Positions 1 to 10,541 of a DNA stretch of 64,000 bases are shown here, in pieces (position 1 is the first letter of the stretch; each line of letters opens with the position of its first letter). Under the pieces are notes generated by a model. It made no database searches and was not told the origin of the DNA. It worked only from the letters and a program-made list of their open reading frames with translations. Position numbers and translations under genes: made by a program. This DNA is from Tolypocladium sp. Sup5 PDA-1 (Eukaryota; Ascomycota; Sordariomycetes; Hypocreales; Ophiocordycipitaceae), in assembly GCA_000750105.3 (NCBI GenBank), contig JPHH03000009.1, forward strand, positions 682,001 to 746,000, in the 5' to 3' direction.

Positions 1-886
1 CGGACTGCACCGTCTTTGACTGTGGATGTGGGTGGGTGCAGGGACTCGCCTACAGAGAACGTTTCAAGGTGAGCTGTGCCGAGTTCTGTACTGAGAATTA
101 AAGCAGCTGCTCAGTTCAAGCGCAAGGGTAGTGGCATGGCATGTCTACTTGCCCGCGGATCACGGTTCGTCTCGTGAGAATCGGCTCACGTTCATGTTTG
201 AGGGTGAACTTGAGGTGAAACATGACAGTTGCCACGCCAAGGACTGCCATGCTTGAATCTCAATGTACTTCGTAGGTAGTATTCTCTCCAGGTTCCCATG
301 CACGAGAAGACGTCAGAGTGCTTGGCGTCTTCCATCGGGCGAGTGCCGTCAACAGTCCGGGGTCCGGCACGTGTTAGCAACGCGTCGATGGCGTCGACTA
401 CCCTAGAGCTCGTTGCAACAAAATACCTGACGCTTTAGCTGTCGTAAACACAGCGGTAGTGGACAAATGAAAAATGTTGTTGTGTTATTGCAAATATTAG
501 AGACTTACCGATGACCCCCGTCACTTATTCTAGATATTATTGTGATGGAATCCCCGTCTTTGCGCCTTAACATACGAGGGTTCTGTTCAAACTGTGCTTC
601 GCGGCAAAACGTGCTGTGAAGCAAATTTAACAAAGCAACAACTCAAAATAATATCACCACATGTACGGACGGAGTTCTGCGACAATTGTTCGGCTATGGC
701 GATCTCCATTGTTCCCATCCGCGCAGATATACAAGGCGCGTGTGAGCACCGTCGCGTCGGAAGCAGATAAGAGCACACGAGATCCACGTCCTTTACTGTG
801 AAGCCTCCCGTCGTATTATTTTCGCCAAGTATAGCAAATAGCCGGTTATTCCCCAAATGTCCCTCCATGGCCCTCCGTACCCCAGC
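1..886. other. intergenic, no gene seen
   Basis: No ORF here has family-like content or plausible splice structure. A stretch around 420-560 is clearly richer in A and T than the flanking coding DNA. The right end is the 3' flank of the minus-strand gene that stops at 887. Confidence 0.6.
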
Positions 887-2155
887 CTAGCCCTCACATG
901 CTCCATTCAACCCCTCTTGGCCTCCTCCAGCCGCTGCGCCTCCCTGCTTGGCCTCATTCAGCGTCCTTGCCTGCTTCGCCTTGTAGCTCTTGCGCAAATC
1001 ATCCCAAACTTGGGGCGGGATAGGAACGCCCTGGTTCTGAGCGACCGTGACCCAGCGGCGAAGGCGGTGGAGCGCCGAGTTCATCCGCCTGGTCTCTTTC
1101 CCGAGCTTCCTGACCTTGTCGGCCTGCTTGGCCAGCTTCTGTTCCTGGCGGCGCATGTCGTCGATCTTGGTGAACTTCTCTGCGACTGTCTTGAGCAGGT
1201 CTGCCACCTGCGTCTTCGCGGTTGGTCCGGGCTTGGGACCGCGCTTTGTGCCTTTCTGGCGCTGTGCTGGAGGCTGCTGACCGACGGTGCCGTCGGGCTC
1301 CTCCACCTTGACAAGTGCCGGCTTGTTGCCGGCTGGGCAATCCTTGGCAACAGCTGGAACTGCGGGCGATTCTGGGGAATCTTGGGAAATAGCGGGTGGT
1401 GCCTGACCACGAGCGGGCTGCGAGCCTGCGGGCTCCAGCTTTGGTGCTTTAAGCGTAGTGGCACTGTCTGGCTTTGGGGCTCTCTTCCTCTTCTTTACGG
1501 GCGCGGCTGCGAGTTTCTGAGGCTTGTCGGAGGGCTCCGTCTTGATCTTTGGGCGAGAAACAGGCAGTGGGCGACGAGGAGCAGAAGCAGCAGGGACGGT
1601 GCTCGCGCCCGGTTGAGGAGACTCCACAGACTGCATGATGTCTTCGGCAACCTTGGGTGCCTCAACAGGACGCTCCTTGGAAGGAGAGCGACCCATCTTC
1701 GTCGGTGCTGGCGATGGTTCCGTCTCCCTCTTTAGCTCCGAACTCAGCAGCGGCTGTCTGAAGCTCTCGGAGAATGTGTTTGAATTGTAGTTGGCGGATG
1801 GATATTTCTCTTGTATGATCTTCATCGTCTTCTTGCTTTTGAATAGATGGTGCTTGAATATGGCTTTCAGGATGACAAAGTGCGCCCAGGTGACGCTCTC
1901 TGGGTGAGCGGCCACCTGCTTCGCGATGCCGTGGCTGGTGACCTTGGCGGTGGTCGTGCGCGCGAGGGTCGCCTTTTCGATGAGCGAGAACCACGCGGAG
2001 CGGGACTCGCCGTCCCAGGTGTCGCTGTACTTGCTGTAGAGTTTGTGCAGGCGGCGGTGGAGTTGCTTCTCCTCGGGCAGTTCGAGAAGGCAGGGAGGGT
2101 AATGCGCGGGCGGGGGTTCGAGGGCTGGCAGCGCGGCTGGTGTTTTCCTAGTCAT
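887..2155 (-). CDS. hypothetical protein with C-terminal coiled coil
   Basis: An uninterrupted 422-residue ORF starting at an ATG at 2155. I do not recognise a family. The first ~130 residues look folded (for example WFSLIEKATLA and WAHFVILKAIFKHHLF). The middle, about residues 140-310, is a low-complexity Pro/Ala/Lys linker with basic patches such as KKRKRAPK and KRGPKPGP that resemble nuclear localisation signals. Residues about 315-390 are charged and heptad-like (VAEKFTKIDDMRRQEQKLAKQ), suggesting a coiled coil. The layout suggests a nuclear or chromatin protein (inference). The leader probably has an intron at 2157-2361: donor GTGAGT, a GCTAAC branch site near 2172, and an acceptor directly before the ATG. 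The reading frame upstream of that intron has no in-frame Met before a stop, so the ATG at 2155 is kept. The opposite strand carries a 292-codon shadow ORF. Confidence 0.75.
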   Translation of the reverse strand: MTRKTPAALPALEPPPAHYPPCLLELPEEKQLHRRLHKLYSKYSDTWDGESRSAWFSLIEKATLARTTTAKVTSHGIAKQVAAHPESVTWAHFVILKAIFKHHLFKSKKTMKIIQEKYPSANYNSNTFSESFRQPLLSSELKRETEPSPAPTKMGRSPSKERPVEAPKVAEDIMQSVESPQPGASTVPAASAPRRPLPVSRPKIKTEPSDKPQKLAAAPVKKRKRAPKPDSATTLKAPKLEPAGSQPARGQAPPAISQDSPESPAVPAVAKDCPAGNKPALVKVEEPDGTVGQQPPAQRQKGTKRGPKPGPTAKTQVADLLKTVAEKFTKIDDMRRQEQKLAKQADKVRKLGKETRRMNSALHRLRRWVTVAQNQGVPIPPQVWDDLRKSYKAKQARTLNEAKQGGAAAGGGQEGLNGACEG

Positions 2156-2917
2156 GCTAGGGAAGCAAAAGGGTTAGCCTCTGATGTGGCAGAATAAAAA
2201 GGAGTGACAGACAGCTGGGGATGGATGTGTTTGTGCGTAATGAGAAGCGTACCAAAAGAGGCAGTGGAGGAGCTAGATGTGGAACAGGTGCGTGAGGGAG
2301 ACAAGGTGGCGGCGAGAGGGAGCTTGAGATTGAAGGATCTTTCAACGCAGAGAAGACTCACCTGACTTTGTGGCGCTCGGGAGAGATTGAAGAAACGTGG
2401 CACTTCAGGGGACCTCGACGTCCAGAATGACACTGCCTGCTTGGGGAGTGGCTTGACTACCTACCGGTGGGTGAATCACTGGGGATCTGTGTGTGTCAAG
2501 ACCAAGATGAAGAGTGCGTGTAAACAGATGAGCGGAGATGATCGAAACGATGTTGTAGAAGGATAATGAATTATGAAATGTCTGGTGTTGGGCTCCTGGT
2601 CGACAACAAAAGTTGCCTGGGTGTTGGTCGGTGTCCCGAAGTGACAGTCGTAGGATAGAGCAGCTTGTTTCTGCTTTCTCCCACTCTCTGCCTGCTTGTC
2701 CACACCGCACTTTGTAGACCAGAGGACTAGCTCGTTTCCCCAAGTATCTTTTGACAAACCTTCCTTCCCTCATAATGAGACAGTCTCATCCTTGAGTCCA
2801 TCTTCACCATGACCATCTTCACCATGACTTCTAAATTGTACGCCCGAGGTTGTTCCCCAGCACCATCATACTCGGTACACTACCAGACTGATTCTGACAA
2901 TAACAAAGCAACACCGT
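2156..2917. other. intergenic with probable 5'UTR intron
   Basis: This is the upstream region of the hypothetical gene at 887-2155 and the 3' flank of the Nudix gene. It contains the probable leader intron at 2157-2361 on the minus strand. The small ORFs at 2405-2773 resemble no protein family. Confidence 0.5.
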
Positions 2918-4217
2918 CTACAACTTCGGCTCCCCGCCAGCCTCCCTCTCCTCCTTCATCACGTCCACCCTCCTCCGGATCTCCACGTCCCTCGGGCCCC
3001 CCTTTCCAAACGTCACCAGCGCAACCCTCTCCCAGTCGCCCCCCCTCTTGGTATCCTGGAGCTCCGGCCCCGGCCTCTCCAGTCCCAGGACGACCCGCCC
3101 GTCCGACTCCCGCATGAGGATGTGGTGCGGGCACATGACCTTGTCGGCCCACGAGATCCCCGACGTCGGGTTCCACCGGCCCTCCTCCGTCTCCGCCGTG
3201 GGCACGCGCCGCAGGAACGACAGCAGCTTCTTGCGCTGCGCCGTGTAGTGCATCGGCCCTTCCTCGAGCGAGGCCGTGCCGCCCGTCAGAAACCGCGTGA
3301 GCAGGTGCAGCAGGTAGTACTGCGGCGGGAAGAGGATCATGGAGTGCTCGGCCACGCGCCGCAAGAAGGCCTGCGGGGGCGCGAAGAGCGCGGCCGTGTG
3401 CTCGACGCCGTTGTCGGGCGTGGGGATGAGCATCTCCGAGGGGGCCTTGGGCCGCGATATGGGCAGCAGGTAGACGTACATTTGCGTGGTGAAGCGCTTG
3501 GGGACGCCGACGGGCGTGATCCATCTGGTGAAGGGGATGAGGCCGGCTGCCGCCGCGTGAGCATGCAGTCATGATACGAGCAGTTCAGTTGATGAGCCTG
3601 GACGAACCTGTATCGGGAACGCCGCCGAGCGACTTGACCCATTCCCCAAAGTTGACCTCGTTGGCGTGAATCTTCTTCCTCATCTCATCCCGCTGCTCCA
3701 CGGGCAAGTCGATCAGCGCGCCGCCCTTCTTGGCCAGCAGGATGCCCGTCTCCTCGAAGCACTCCCGCACCGCGCCGAGCCGATACGCCGGCCCGTCCTG
3801 GTGCCGCCCCGGGGCGTCCGGCGCGGGCACCTCGCCGTCGTGGAACGGGTCCAGGTTCCCGCCGGGGAAGACGTGCGCCGAGGCAAACGCCGACGACGTC
3901 TTGACGCGGTGCAGCAGCAGGACCTCGTTGGTGGGCGAGAGCAGCAGCACGGACGAGCTGGGCCGGGGCTCGGGGATCTCGCGGTCCTCCCTGGACGGGG
4001 ATGGAGCCGCGCGTTGATGAGACGGCATGACGCTGGTGGTTATGGGAGTGGTTATGGGAGTGGTGGTGGTGGTGGTGGTGGTGGTGAGCCGAGGTGAGCC
4101 GCGCCAATGTCGTGTAGAGAGCACGCAAGGCCTTGATGATCTGACGCCGACAGAGGAGAGATGCAGGACTGGAGAGCGTGAGAATTGCCTCGCGACGGGA
4201 TGTATCGAACACGACAT
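2918..4217 (-). CDS. NUDT19-like Nudix hydrolase
   Basis: Exons are complement(2918..3546, 3608..4217), with a 61-bp intron, giving about 412 residues. The product is a Nudix hydrolase of the NUDT19 type, which cleaves diphosphate bonds in substrates such as acyl-CoA. The fold begins near residue 87 (SSSVLLLSPTNEVLLLHRV), followed by HVFPGGNLD and, after the insertion typical of this subfamily, the Nudix core AVRECFEETGILL. The splice joins VPDT to AGLIPFTRWITP, a conserved NUDT19-type stretch. The first ~65 residues lack acidic residues, are rich in Ser and Arg, and end in nine Thr encoded by an (ACC)n tract, so they look like a mitochondrial leader. An internal Met at 4028, just before the conserved domain, could give a cytosolic form. 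The C-terminus -PKL is at best a weak peroxisomal signal. The longer ORF start at 4238 is GTG, so ATG 4217 was chosen. Confidence 0.85.
4060..4086. repeat. (GTG)9 trinucleotide repeat
   Basis: Nine uninterrupted GTG units on the plus strand encode the Thr tract in the Nudix leader on the minus strand. Another minus frame across the same tract would encode poly-His. Confidence 0.9.
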
Positions 4218-4644
4218 TGAGCCCAGCGCCTCCAGCACGGATCAGGGCCCAGGCGTGGATGTCATTGTACCTTGGTCCTTGGTCGATCGGCTCCAGCCAA
4301 ATGCGTTTGCGGGGGGAGCCAACGGCCGACGCCATTGAGCCGAGGTCCGTCTCTGGTGGCCGTGGCTGGCTCCGTCCCCGACACTAACGTTGGCCGTGAA
4401 TGGTAGCGAATAAACGACAATAGCCCGAGTCCATTGTTATAAAACCCCCGTCATTGAAGCATGTGCCGAACATCGCGATGATGGTGACGTGGGGTACTCC
4501 GCCCTTGTGTACGCCCGTATACGGTAATCTTATCGTTAATTCAATGCGGGCTGCTACCCTGTCCGTCTACACGCCCAAAAGGGACACCGTCTTAAATACT
4601 ATGAACAACGCCGTCGCTTATCATGGCTAATGCTCTCGGAAACC
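4218..4644. other. intergenic, Nudix promoter and SLX4 3' flank
   Basis: A 427-bp spacer between two minus-strand genes. No additional gene is evident. A frame from 4335 is open into the Nudix leader region but is out of frame with the Nudix domain. Confidence 0.5.
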
Positions 4645-7353
4645 TCAATACCGCTTCCTCTCCTTGCCCCTCAGATTCACCTTCCACAGACAACACACAC
4701 TCTTCGATTCGCACCACTTCTTGACCTCGCCGACGCTCGCCTCCCCATCGTATCCAACGCGCGTGAGCTGTCCGCAGTTGAGCCATGACGTCAAGTCCTC
4801 CAACACAACCGGGTCGTAGAGCAATATCTTTTCGTGCCAGGAAGGATTCGCCGGGTCTGTCGTCCTCGGCGCTGTAGTCACCGCTTTCGTAACGTGCACG
4901 AACAAAGCCGATTGCTGGTCCGTAGGGGACATCGTCAAAGAGAGTTCCGTATCCTCGTCGAGAGACAGCGTCAGGTCCACCGGTTGAGCCGGCGAGAATG
5001 TTGGATCGGGGGACGAGCAAGTTGACGCAGACAGGTCGCCGGCAACATCAGAATCGGAGTCTGGAATCTCAATGACAGCCTTGGACTTGGCTTTCCGTTT
5101 TGGCGTGGCCGGGGGTTGACTCGCCGTGGTGGCTGACGGCTTTGCCCGTGTTGCTGTTGAAGCTCGCGGTGGAGATGCCGCGCTGTCTTTCCTGGGCCTC
5201 CCTCGCGGCTTCTTAGGCGACACGGAAGGCTGCGCAGACGGTGGCGGCTCCTGTGCGTCTCCCTCACTAATCTTTCTTGGTCGACCCCGAGGCCGCTTCT
5301 CCTTGGCCGGCTCCGCTGCAGAAGTGGTAGTCGACTTTGATGCGCCTTTAGATACGCCAGCCACGGTAGACGCTGATCTAACGCCGCCCAGCCCCGCGCC
5401 AGCGCCAGCGCCGCCTCGCCAACACTGTTCCAAAAGAGCAAGCATGGCAGTGCGCTTCTTGATGGGCTTGAATCCGTACTGAGCAACTTGTTTGGCGAGT
5501 TGCGCATCCGAGCAGAGTTCGTAAGACGGGCGCGAAGGCGGCTCCTTCAAGACTGGCGGGCATTCTGAGCCATCTTCAGCCTGCTTCCCGTCCTCATGCC
5601 CCCCCTGCAACTCTTTGTGATTTCCTTTTCCTGATGCGCCATGCTGTCCAGTCATAGTACCTGTGGAAAGTTCGCTTCCTGAGAACTGAGACTCGTCATC
5701 AACAATCTCCACCGGCTTCCTGCCAGGCGCCGGGAGGATATCTGATAGGTTGACAAATGAGTCAACGTCTCGTGGGTTGTTGTCTGCGGGTAGCTCTGGT
5801 AGGGCAACGGGATCTTCAACCCGGACGTATCCGAACGGATCATCTTCTGCTGCACGTTCTGGCAGCCGTTGCGAGCCATCTGCAAAGTTGCGCACTTCAA
5901 GATCAAAGAGGTCGCCGTCTGCGTCTCGCGCTGCCGCATCCCAAAGGGTCGACCGTCGCTCCGGAGGCTCAATAGCATCACTATTAACCGGCGTTACAAA
6001 GTCAATGCAATCCAGCTGATTTGAGTTTCGCATGGCCGCCTGTAGATCGCGCAGCAGGGACGGAGACTGCTCCCGTGCCAACTGACTGGAGGTACCGAAA
6101 ACAAAGTCCTGGCGTGCCACCTGCCTCAATGCCGCCCCTGGAGATAAGAGAATCGGCTTGGGCGGTGGCGGGGGCTTCTTCGACGCTCTGGAGGGTCTCT
6201 TCCGCGGTTTGGCTTTCCCTTTGCCAGTCAGAGTAGGCTTTGATGCCTCAGTCTCTTGACTCTCGCCGACAGCTACCAGAACAGGATCAGGTTGAGTCGG
6301 CAGTCTGTAGGCGGCAGTGGCAAGTCCTGTAATGGTTCGCGGCTTCTTTTTCGGCGCCTTTTGCTTCACCGGCGATTTCTCAGGCTTAGGCAGTTCTGAT
6401 GCATCCGCGGACTTGCTTTGGACAAGTTCGATCAGTTTTCGCTTTTTGAGGAAGCTCGAGTCATCGTCTGAAATCGGAATCGGCTGTTGAGGCACACTGC
6501 CGTGGCACTTGTAGGCAGCTAGCAGAGTGCCAAACGGTTCGGCGAGCTCATCGCCAGCTTGCGAGCGGCGTGGCTCTTCCAGCCCGGGAGGATCAGAGTC
6601 GAGGATGATGTGAGTTTTCTGAGTTGGAGGGGTCCAGTCCATCCGTCGACTCATTGCCGGCTCTAGCTGCAGCGGTTCGTTTGCGTCATCTTTGGTCGCT
6701 TTCGCCTTTGTCGACTTCTTTGGTTCTGGCAGTTCGTTTGCGCCGTCTTTGGTCCGTTTTGCCTGTGTCGACTTCTTCGGCTTGGGCTGTTCGAAGACGT
6801 GGCTCGTGACAATTTCCACCCCGTCGCTGGGGGCCGACTCCGGCATTGGACTGCGTGTCTTCGGAGATGTCGGCGCCACCACAGAGTTATTCGTCTCTTT
6901 TCTTGGAGACTTGTATTTCTTCCACGGCTGATGCTTCACCGGTGAAGTGGGGTGCGCTGGTGTTTCGGTCGTCACCTCAGCGCATTCTGGAACGGGCCTC
7001 TTCCGCCGTCTGGGTTTGCGCGGTTTCGGGACACTCTCTGGCGGTACTTCAATCGCAGCTGATGTATCAATGTCTTCCAACATTTCCTGAACAGCATTTC
7101 CGGCAGCTAAGGCGGCCTTCACTGGCTCATTCGCCTGCAACGCCTTCCAGAGGCTGCCAGCGCTGGTGAAGGTCGTCGTCGCATTATCCGGAATCGGCGC
7201 GGCCTTGCTGCCACTTCGCAATGGGGGTCGCTTCGGCTTTTGCGACAGAAGGTCATGCAGGGATGGCAATTCGGGCGACGAAGAGATCGCCAGGTGAGCC
7301 CCTCGTCGGCTGGCACGCGACGGCGACGACAGGAACACGTCAGGAGACGCCAT
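4645..7353 (-). CDS. SLX4: structure-specific endonuclease subunit SLX4
   Basis: A single-exon gene of 902 residues. SLX4 is the scaffold subunit of the SLX1-SLX4 nuclease, which cuts branched DNA such as flaps and Holliday junctions in the nucleus. The N-terminus (SSPELPSLHDLLS) and a long disordered Lys/Pro/Ser-rich middle are typical of fungal SLX4. Two AT-hook motifs (RPRGRPRK type) lie near residues 682 and 712. A SAP-like segment (LAKQVAQYGFKPIKKRT) lies near 615-645. The C-terminal SLX1-binding domain covers about residues 838-902, including VVLEDLTSWLNCGQL and VGEVKKWCESKSVCCLW. The open frame extends upstream to 7431, but the Met at 7353 begins the family-like N-terminus MASPDVFLSSP. 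The gene shares a 399-bp divergent promoter region with the eS21 gene. Length and domain order fit an intact gene. Confidence 0.92.
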   Translation of the reverse strand: MASPDVFLSSPSRASRRGAHLAISSSPELPSLHDLLSQKPKRPPLRSGSKAAPIPDNATTTFTSAGSLWKALQANEPVKAALAAGNAVQEMLEDIDTSAAIEVPPESVPKPRKPRRRKRPVPECAEVTTETPAHPTSPVKHQPWKKYKSPRKETNNSVVAPTSPKTRSPMPESAPSDGVEIVTSHVFEQPKPKKSTQAKRTKDGANELPEPKKSTKAKATKDDANEPLQLEPAMSRRMDWTPPTQKTHIILDSDPPGLEEPRRSQAGDELAEPFGTLLAAYKCHGSVPQQPIPISDDDSSFLKKRKLIELVQSKSADASELPKPEKSPVKQKAPKKKPRTITGLATAAYRLPTQPDPVLVAVGESQETEASKPTLTGKGKAKPRKRPSRASKKPPPPPKPILLSPGAALRQVARQDFVFGTSSQLAREQSPSLLRDLQAAMRNSNQLDCIDFVTPVNSDAIEPPERRSTLWDAAARDADGDLFDLEVRNFADGSQRLPERAAEDDPFGYVRVEDPVALPELPADNNPRDVDSFVNLSDILPAPGRKPVEIVDDESQFSGSELSTGTMTGQHGASGKGNHKELQGGHEDGKQAEDGSECPPVLKEPPSRPSYELCSDAQLAKQVAQYGFKPIKKRTAMLALLEQCWRGGAGAGAGLGGVRSASTVAGVSKGASKSTTTSAAEPAKEKRPRGRPRKISEGDAQEPPPSAQPSVSPKKPRGRPRKDSAASPPRASTATRAKPSATTASQPPATPKRKAKSKAVIEIPDSDSDVAGDLSASTCSSPDPTFSPAQPVDLTLSLDEDTELSLTMSPTDQQSALFVHVTKAVTTAPRTTDPANPSWHEKILLYDPVVLEDLTSWLNCGQLTRVGYDGEASVGEVKKWCESKSVCCLWKVNLRGKERKRY

Positions 7354-7752
7354 CGCGCCGGTTCCGAATAGCTGAGAGCGCAAAGCGCATCTCAGGCTCT
7401 TGGTGCGTAGCCGAATGGTTTGAGCTCCCAAAGTCGTCGCTAGAAATGAGACGGCGCGATTGTCGACATCAGATCGCCTTCACGGCAATCATTGGTGGTG
7501 GCGCGATTGATGATGCGGTACGGAGCCGTGCCGGTCGTAGCGCGGAAAGGAGACCGACTCCACGAGACTCCCACGTAGTCACCTGACTAGTCACCTGACG
7601 CACAGAAAGCCCTCCCCGCCCCACGAAATTATCGAGCCATGTCAAATTTGCAGGGACGTTTTGAAGCATCCCACCAAGCGTTTTCGACGACCACATCCCA
7701 CGTCCGACAACACTTCAATCCACCTCTACACCACCCCTCCTCAACCGTCAAG
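7354..7752. promoter_or_regulatory. divergent promoter region SLX4 / eS21
   Basis: A 399-bp spacer between the start codons of SLX4 (leftward) and eS21 (rightward), so it must hold both promoters. No clear TATA box was seen. Some short ORFs cross it but have no family-like content. Confidence 0.55.
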
Positions 7753-8078
7753 ATGGAGAACGACCGTGGCGAGATCGTCGATCTGTAAGGACCACCCGAC
7801 ACTCGAAGTTCCGCGACCGAAATGCTGATAACCTTTGTCTCTGCAGCTACGTCCCGCGCAAGTGCAGCGCCACCAACCGCATCATCAAGGCCAAGGACCA
7901 CGGCTCCGTCCAGATTTCGATCGCCAAGGTTGACGAGAACGGCCGCGCCGTTGCCGGCGAAAACCACGTCTACGCCCTGTGCGGCTTCGTGCGAGCGATG
8001 GGCGAGAGCGACGACGCGATGAACCGCCTGGCGCAGCGGGACGGTCTGTTGAAGAGCGTCTGGAGCGGCCAGCGATAA
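7753..8078 (+). CDS. RPS21: 40S ribosomal protein S21 (eS21)
   Basis: Two exons, 7753..7784 and 7847..8078, separated by a 62-bp intron with a GTAAGG donor and CTGCAG acceptor. The product has 87 residues, the usual eS21 length. It reads MENDRGEIVDLYVPRKCSAT at the N-terminus, and SATNRIIKAKDHGSVQI and YALCGFVRAMGESDD are the characteristic family segments. It is a component of the small ribosomal subunit. The intron after codon 10 is the early position common for ribosomal protein genes. The gene diverges from SLX4 and converges on PHR1. Confidence 0.96.
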
Positions 8079-8590
8079 ATGTTGTGCGGTTAGAGGTATT
8101 TCTTTCCCGGCGGAAAATACGACCTGGGAAGGGCGCGACGATTCTGACTGGCGTCCAGGGATTGGCTCGGGCATGAAAAAAGGCATGCGTGGATCTAGAG
8201 TTGGGTGCATCTAGCAATATCCAATTCGAGGCGTTTGGGCTCGATTTCGAGACAAGCTGAACCGTTCCAAACGATTTGCGACCTCTGCGACCCCTGCGAT
8301 GTGACGATACCGTGATGTGTGCTGCTGTGCGCCGGCTAGCAAAGTCTCCTCGGACTGGCCTCTTGGGCCGCTCCTTGACCGAGGATTCTGGGACTACCTC
8401 GATAGTCTCCGTGCCGCAGATTGAACTGGCCTCGAAAAAGCTGTGGCGGTTAAGCGTCTCGCCATGGTACAGATACAGGTCACACATGCACGAGCTCATG
8501 CAACTCCCATGGTCGAACTGATTAACCGTTGCCATTGTGAGCTACTAATACAGCTAGTTCACCGCAAACCCTCGTTCGATCGGAAAGTCG
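8079..8590. other. convergent intergenic region, no gene
   Basis: Holds the 3' flanks of eS21 (+) and PHR1 (-). Only short ORFs without recognisable content are present. Confidence 0.6.
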
Positions 8591-10541
8591 TTACATGCCA
8601 CTCTCGATTCCCGCCTTGTACGCACTCAGCGCTCGTTGCCTGACGTCTTTATGCTCGACAATCGGCTCCGGGTACCCGCTCTTCTTGGCCTTGGCTCCGG
8701 CACCACGGCCATACGGCTCGTGAATCTCCTTGTCGCTCAGGTTCCTCAACTCAGGAATCCACTTGCGAATGTATTCGCCGCGAGGATCAAACTTTTCGCT
8801 CTGCAGAAGGGGGTTGAAGATGCGAAAGTACGGCTGCGGGTCGACGCCGACGCTCGCGCTGAACCCCCAGCCGCCGTTGTTGCTCGCAAAGTCGCCGTCG
8901 ATGAGGTGCTCCATAAAGTACTGCTCACCCTTGCGCCAGTCTATGAGCAGGTCCTTGGACAGGAACGAGGCGACGACCATGCGGCAGCGGTTGTGCATGT
9001 AGCCAATGTGGTTGAGCTGGCGCATGGCTGCGTCGACAATGGGGAAGCCAGTTCGGCCCTCGCACCATGCTGCAAAGTGGCCTTCGTCGTATGACCACGC
9101 AATGTTGGAGTACTCAGGCTTGAATGGCTTGTTCATGCTGCATCTGTTAGTGCTTGATCGTAGCCAGATAGACTTTGAGCGCTTACCAAACAAACGGCCA
9201 GTTTACGAGAACGTGTCTGTAAAAGTCGCGCCAGGCAACCTCGCTGATCCAAGTCTGGATGCCCTCGCTCCCGCCATTCAGCTTCTTGGTCTTGTTACTG
9301 TCCCGTGCCGCCCGAACACACGTACGTCCGCTGATGGTTCCGCTCGCCAGATGCACCGAAAGGCAGGAAGTCCCATCATCGGCCGGGATGTTTCTCTTGT
9401 CCTTGTAGCTGCCGATTCTCTCCTCACAGAACTTGGCCAGCCTGTCGTTGGCGGCGTGCTCTCCGCAAGGCCAGAGGGCGTGGAATCTCTTCTTTTCTTC
9501 CTGATTGAGCTGTTTGTTCTTGGAAGCCCCCGGGATAGGGCAATTGAACAGCTTCTTGAACGTCTTTCGCGCGATCTCCGGGTTCTTGGCGGGCGCGTCA
9601 AAGAGCTCCAAGAGGTCGAGGTTGTCGTGGATGTGGGCGACCCATGACCGGTACCAAGGAGAATAGACGGCGTATTGCCTGCCCGAGCCGCTGTGTAGCT
9701 GCCCCGGCGGGACAACGCAGCTATCGTGGACGACTTCAAACGACATGCCATTCTCAGCCAAGTCTCGGACCAGGCGAGCCTCTCGCCGCAGTTCGTCGAC
9801 TTCATATTCCATATTTGCAAAGACATGCCTGCTCCCCCACCCCTCCATGAGTTCGAGGATGCGATCGGGAATCGCCCTCCTCTTCTCCACCGTCTCGACA
9901 TACAGCGGAATGTCCAGCTTGGCCAGGTCTTGCTTCAGAACCTCGAGCGTCCGCAGCACAAAGTCCACTCGGACCGGCGCCCTGAGATGCGCCTCAAAGT
10001 CCTGCGGGCTGACAATGTACATGCATATCAGCGGCACGCCCGCGCTCTTGGCCTTTTCGCTGGCGAGTGCGAGGGCCTTGTTGTCCGTGTGGCGCAGGTC
10101 CATCTTGAACCAGTGGACCACGGCGTCCTTGACCACGAGCTTGCTACGCTGGCGGGCCGTGTCCTCCAGCGCGGAGGTGAGCTGCTCGATGGGTCGCGGG
10201 ATCTCGTCGTTGTTGTAGGCGCGGGCTCGGGCGGTGCTCATCTCTGGCGGGTAGTACTTTCGGAGCACGATGCCGTGCTTCTCGGCTTCTCGGGCCAGGG
10301 GATGGGGCTCGCGCAGGGCGTTGCTGGTCTTTGCCCGCTTGCTGCTGGCGGTGCCGTTGGCCTCTGCCAGAGCAGTGGACTTTCGTTTCTTGGCTGCTTT
10401 GGGGGGCATCGTGGCTAGTGTCGCGACGGCGAACGGAGCCTGAAGTGACGACAAAAATGGCCGCTTTGAGACGACGAATTTAGATCGAACTGTTTGCGAG
10501 CAGAACCGCCGTGTTGATGGAGGTAGGAGTATACCGAGCAT
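8591..10541 (-). CDS. PHR1: class I CPD photolyase
   Basis: Exons are complement(8591..9137, 9187..10541), with a 49-bp intron carrying a CACTAAC branch site; 633 residues. The enzyme is an FAD-dependent deoxyribodipyrimidine photolyase that repairs UV-induced cyclobutane dimers using blue light. The antenna-binding N-domain begins at VVHWFKMDLRHTDN. FAD- and DNA-binding segments include GTSCLSVHLASGTIS, WRDFYRHVLVNWPFVC, GRTGFPIVDAAMRQL and the conserved segment IGYMHNRCRMVVASFLSKDL. The splice joins WPFV to CMNKPFKPEY. The ATG at 10541 gives a 44-residue leader rich in Ser, Arg and Phe, with few acidic residues, that looks like a mitochondrial targeting signal. The ATG at 10409 starts a Lys-rich form (PPKAAKKRK) that looks nuclear, so dual targeting is plausible (inference). 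It diverges from NEJ1. Confidence 0.95.

Noticed and set aside
857..1735. 292-codon plus-strand ORF
   Set aside because: Fully antisense to the 887-2155 gene, with Leu/Arg/Cys-rich shadow composition and no conserved motif.
3685..4335. ATG-initiated minus ORF with a poly-His run
   Set aside because: Out of frame with the Nudix domain; the His run is the same trinucleotide repeat that encodes Thr in the correct frame, and its 3' half is a shadow of the Nudix exon.
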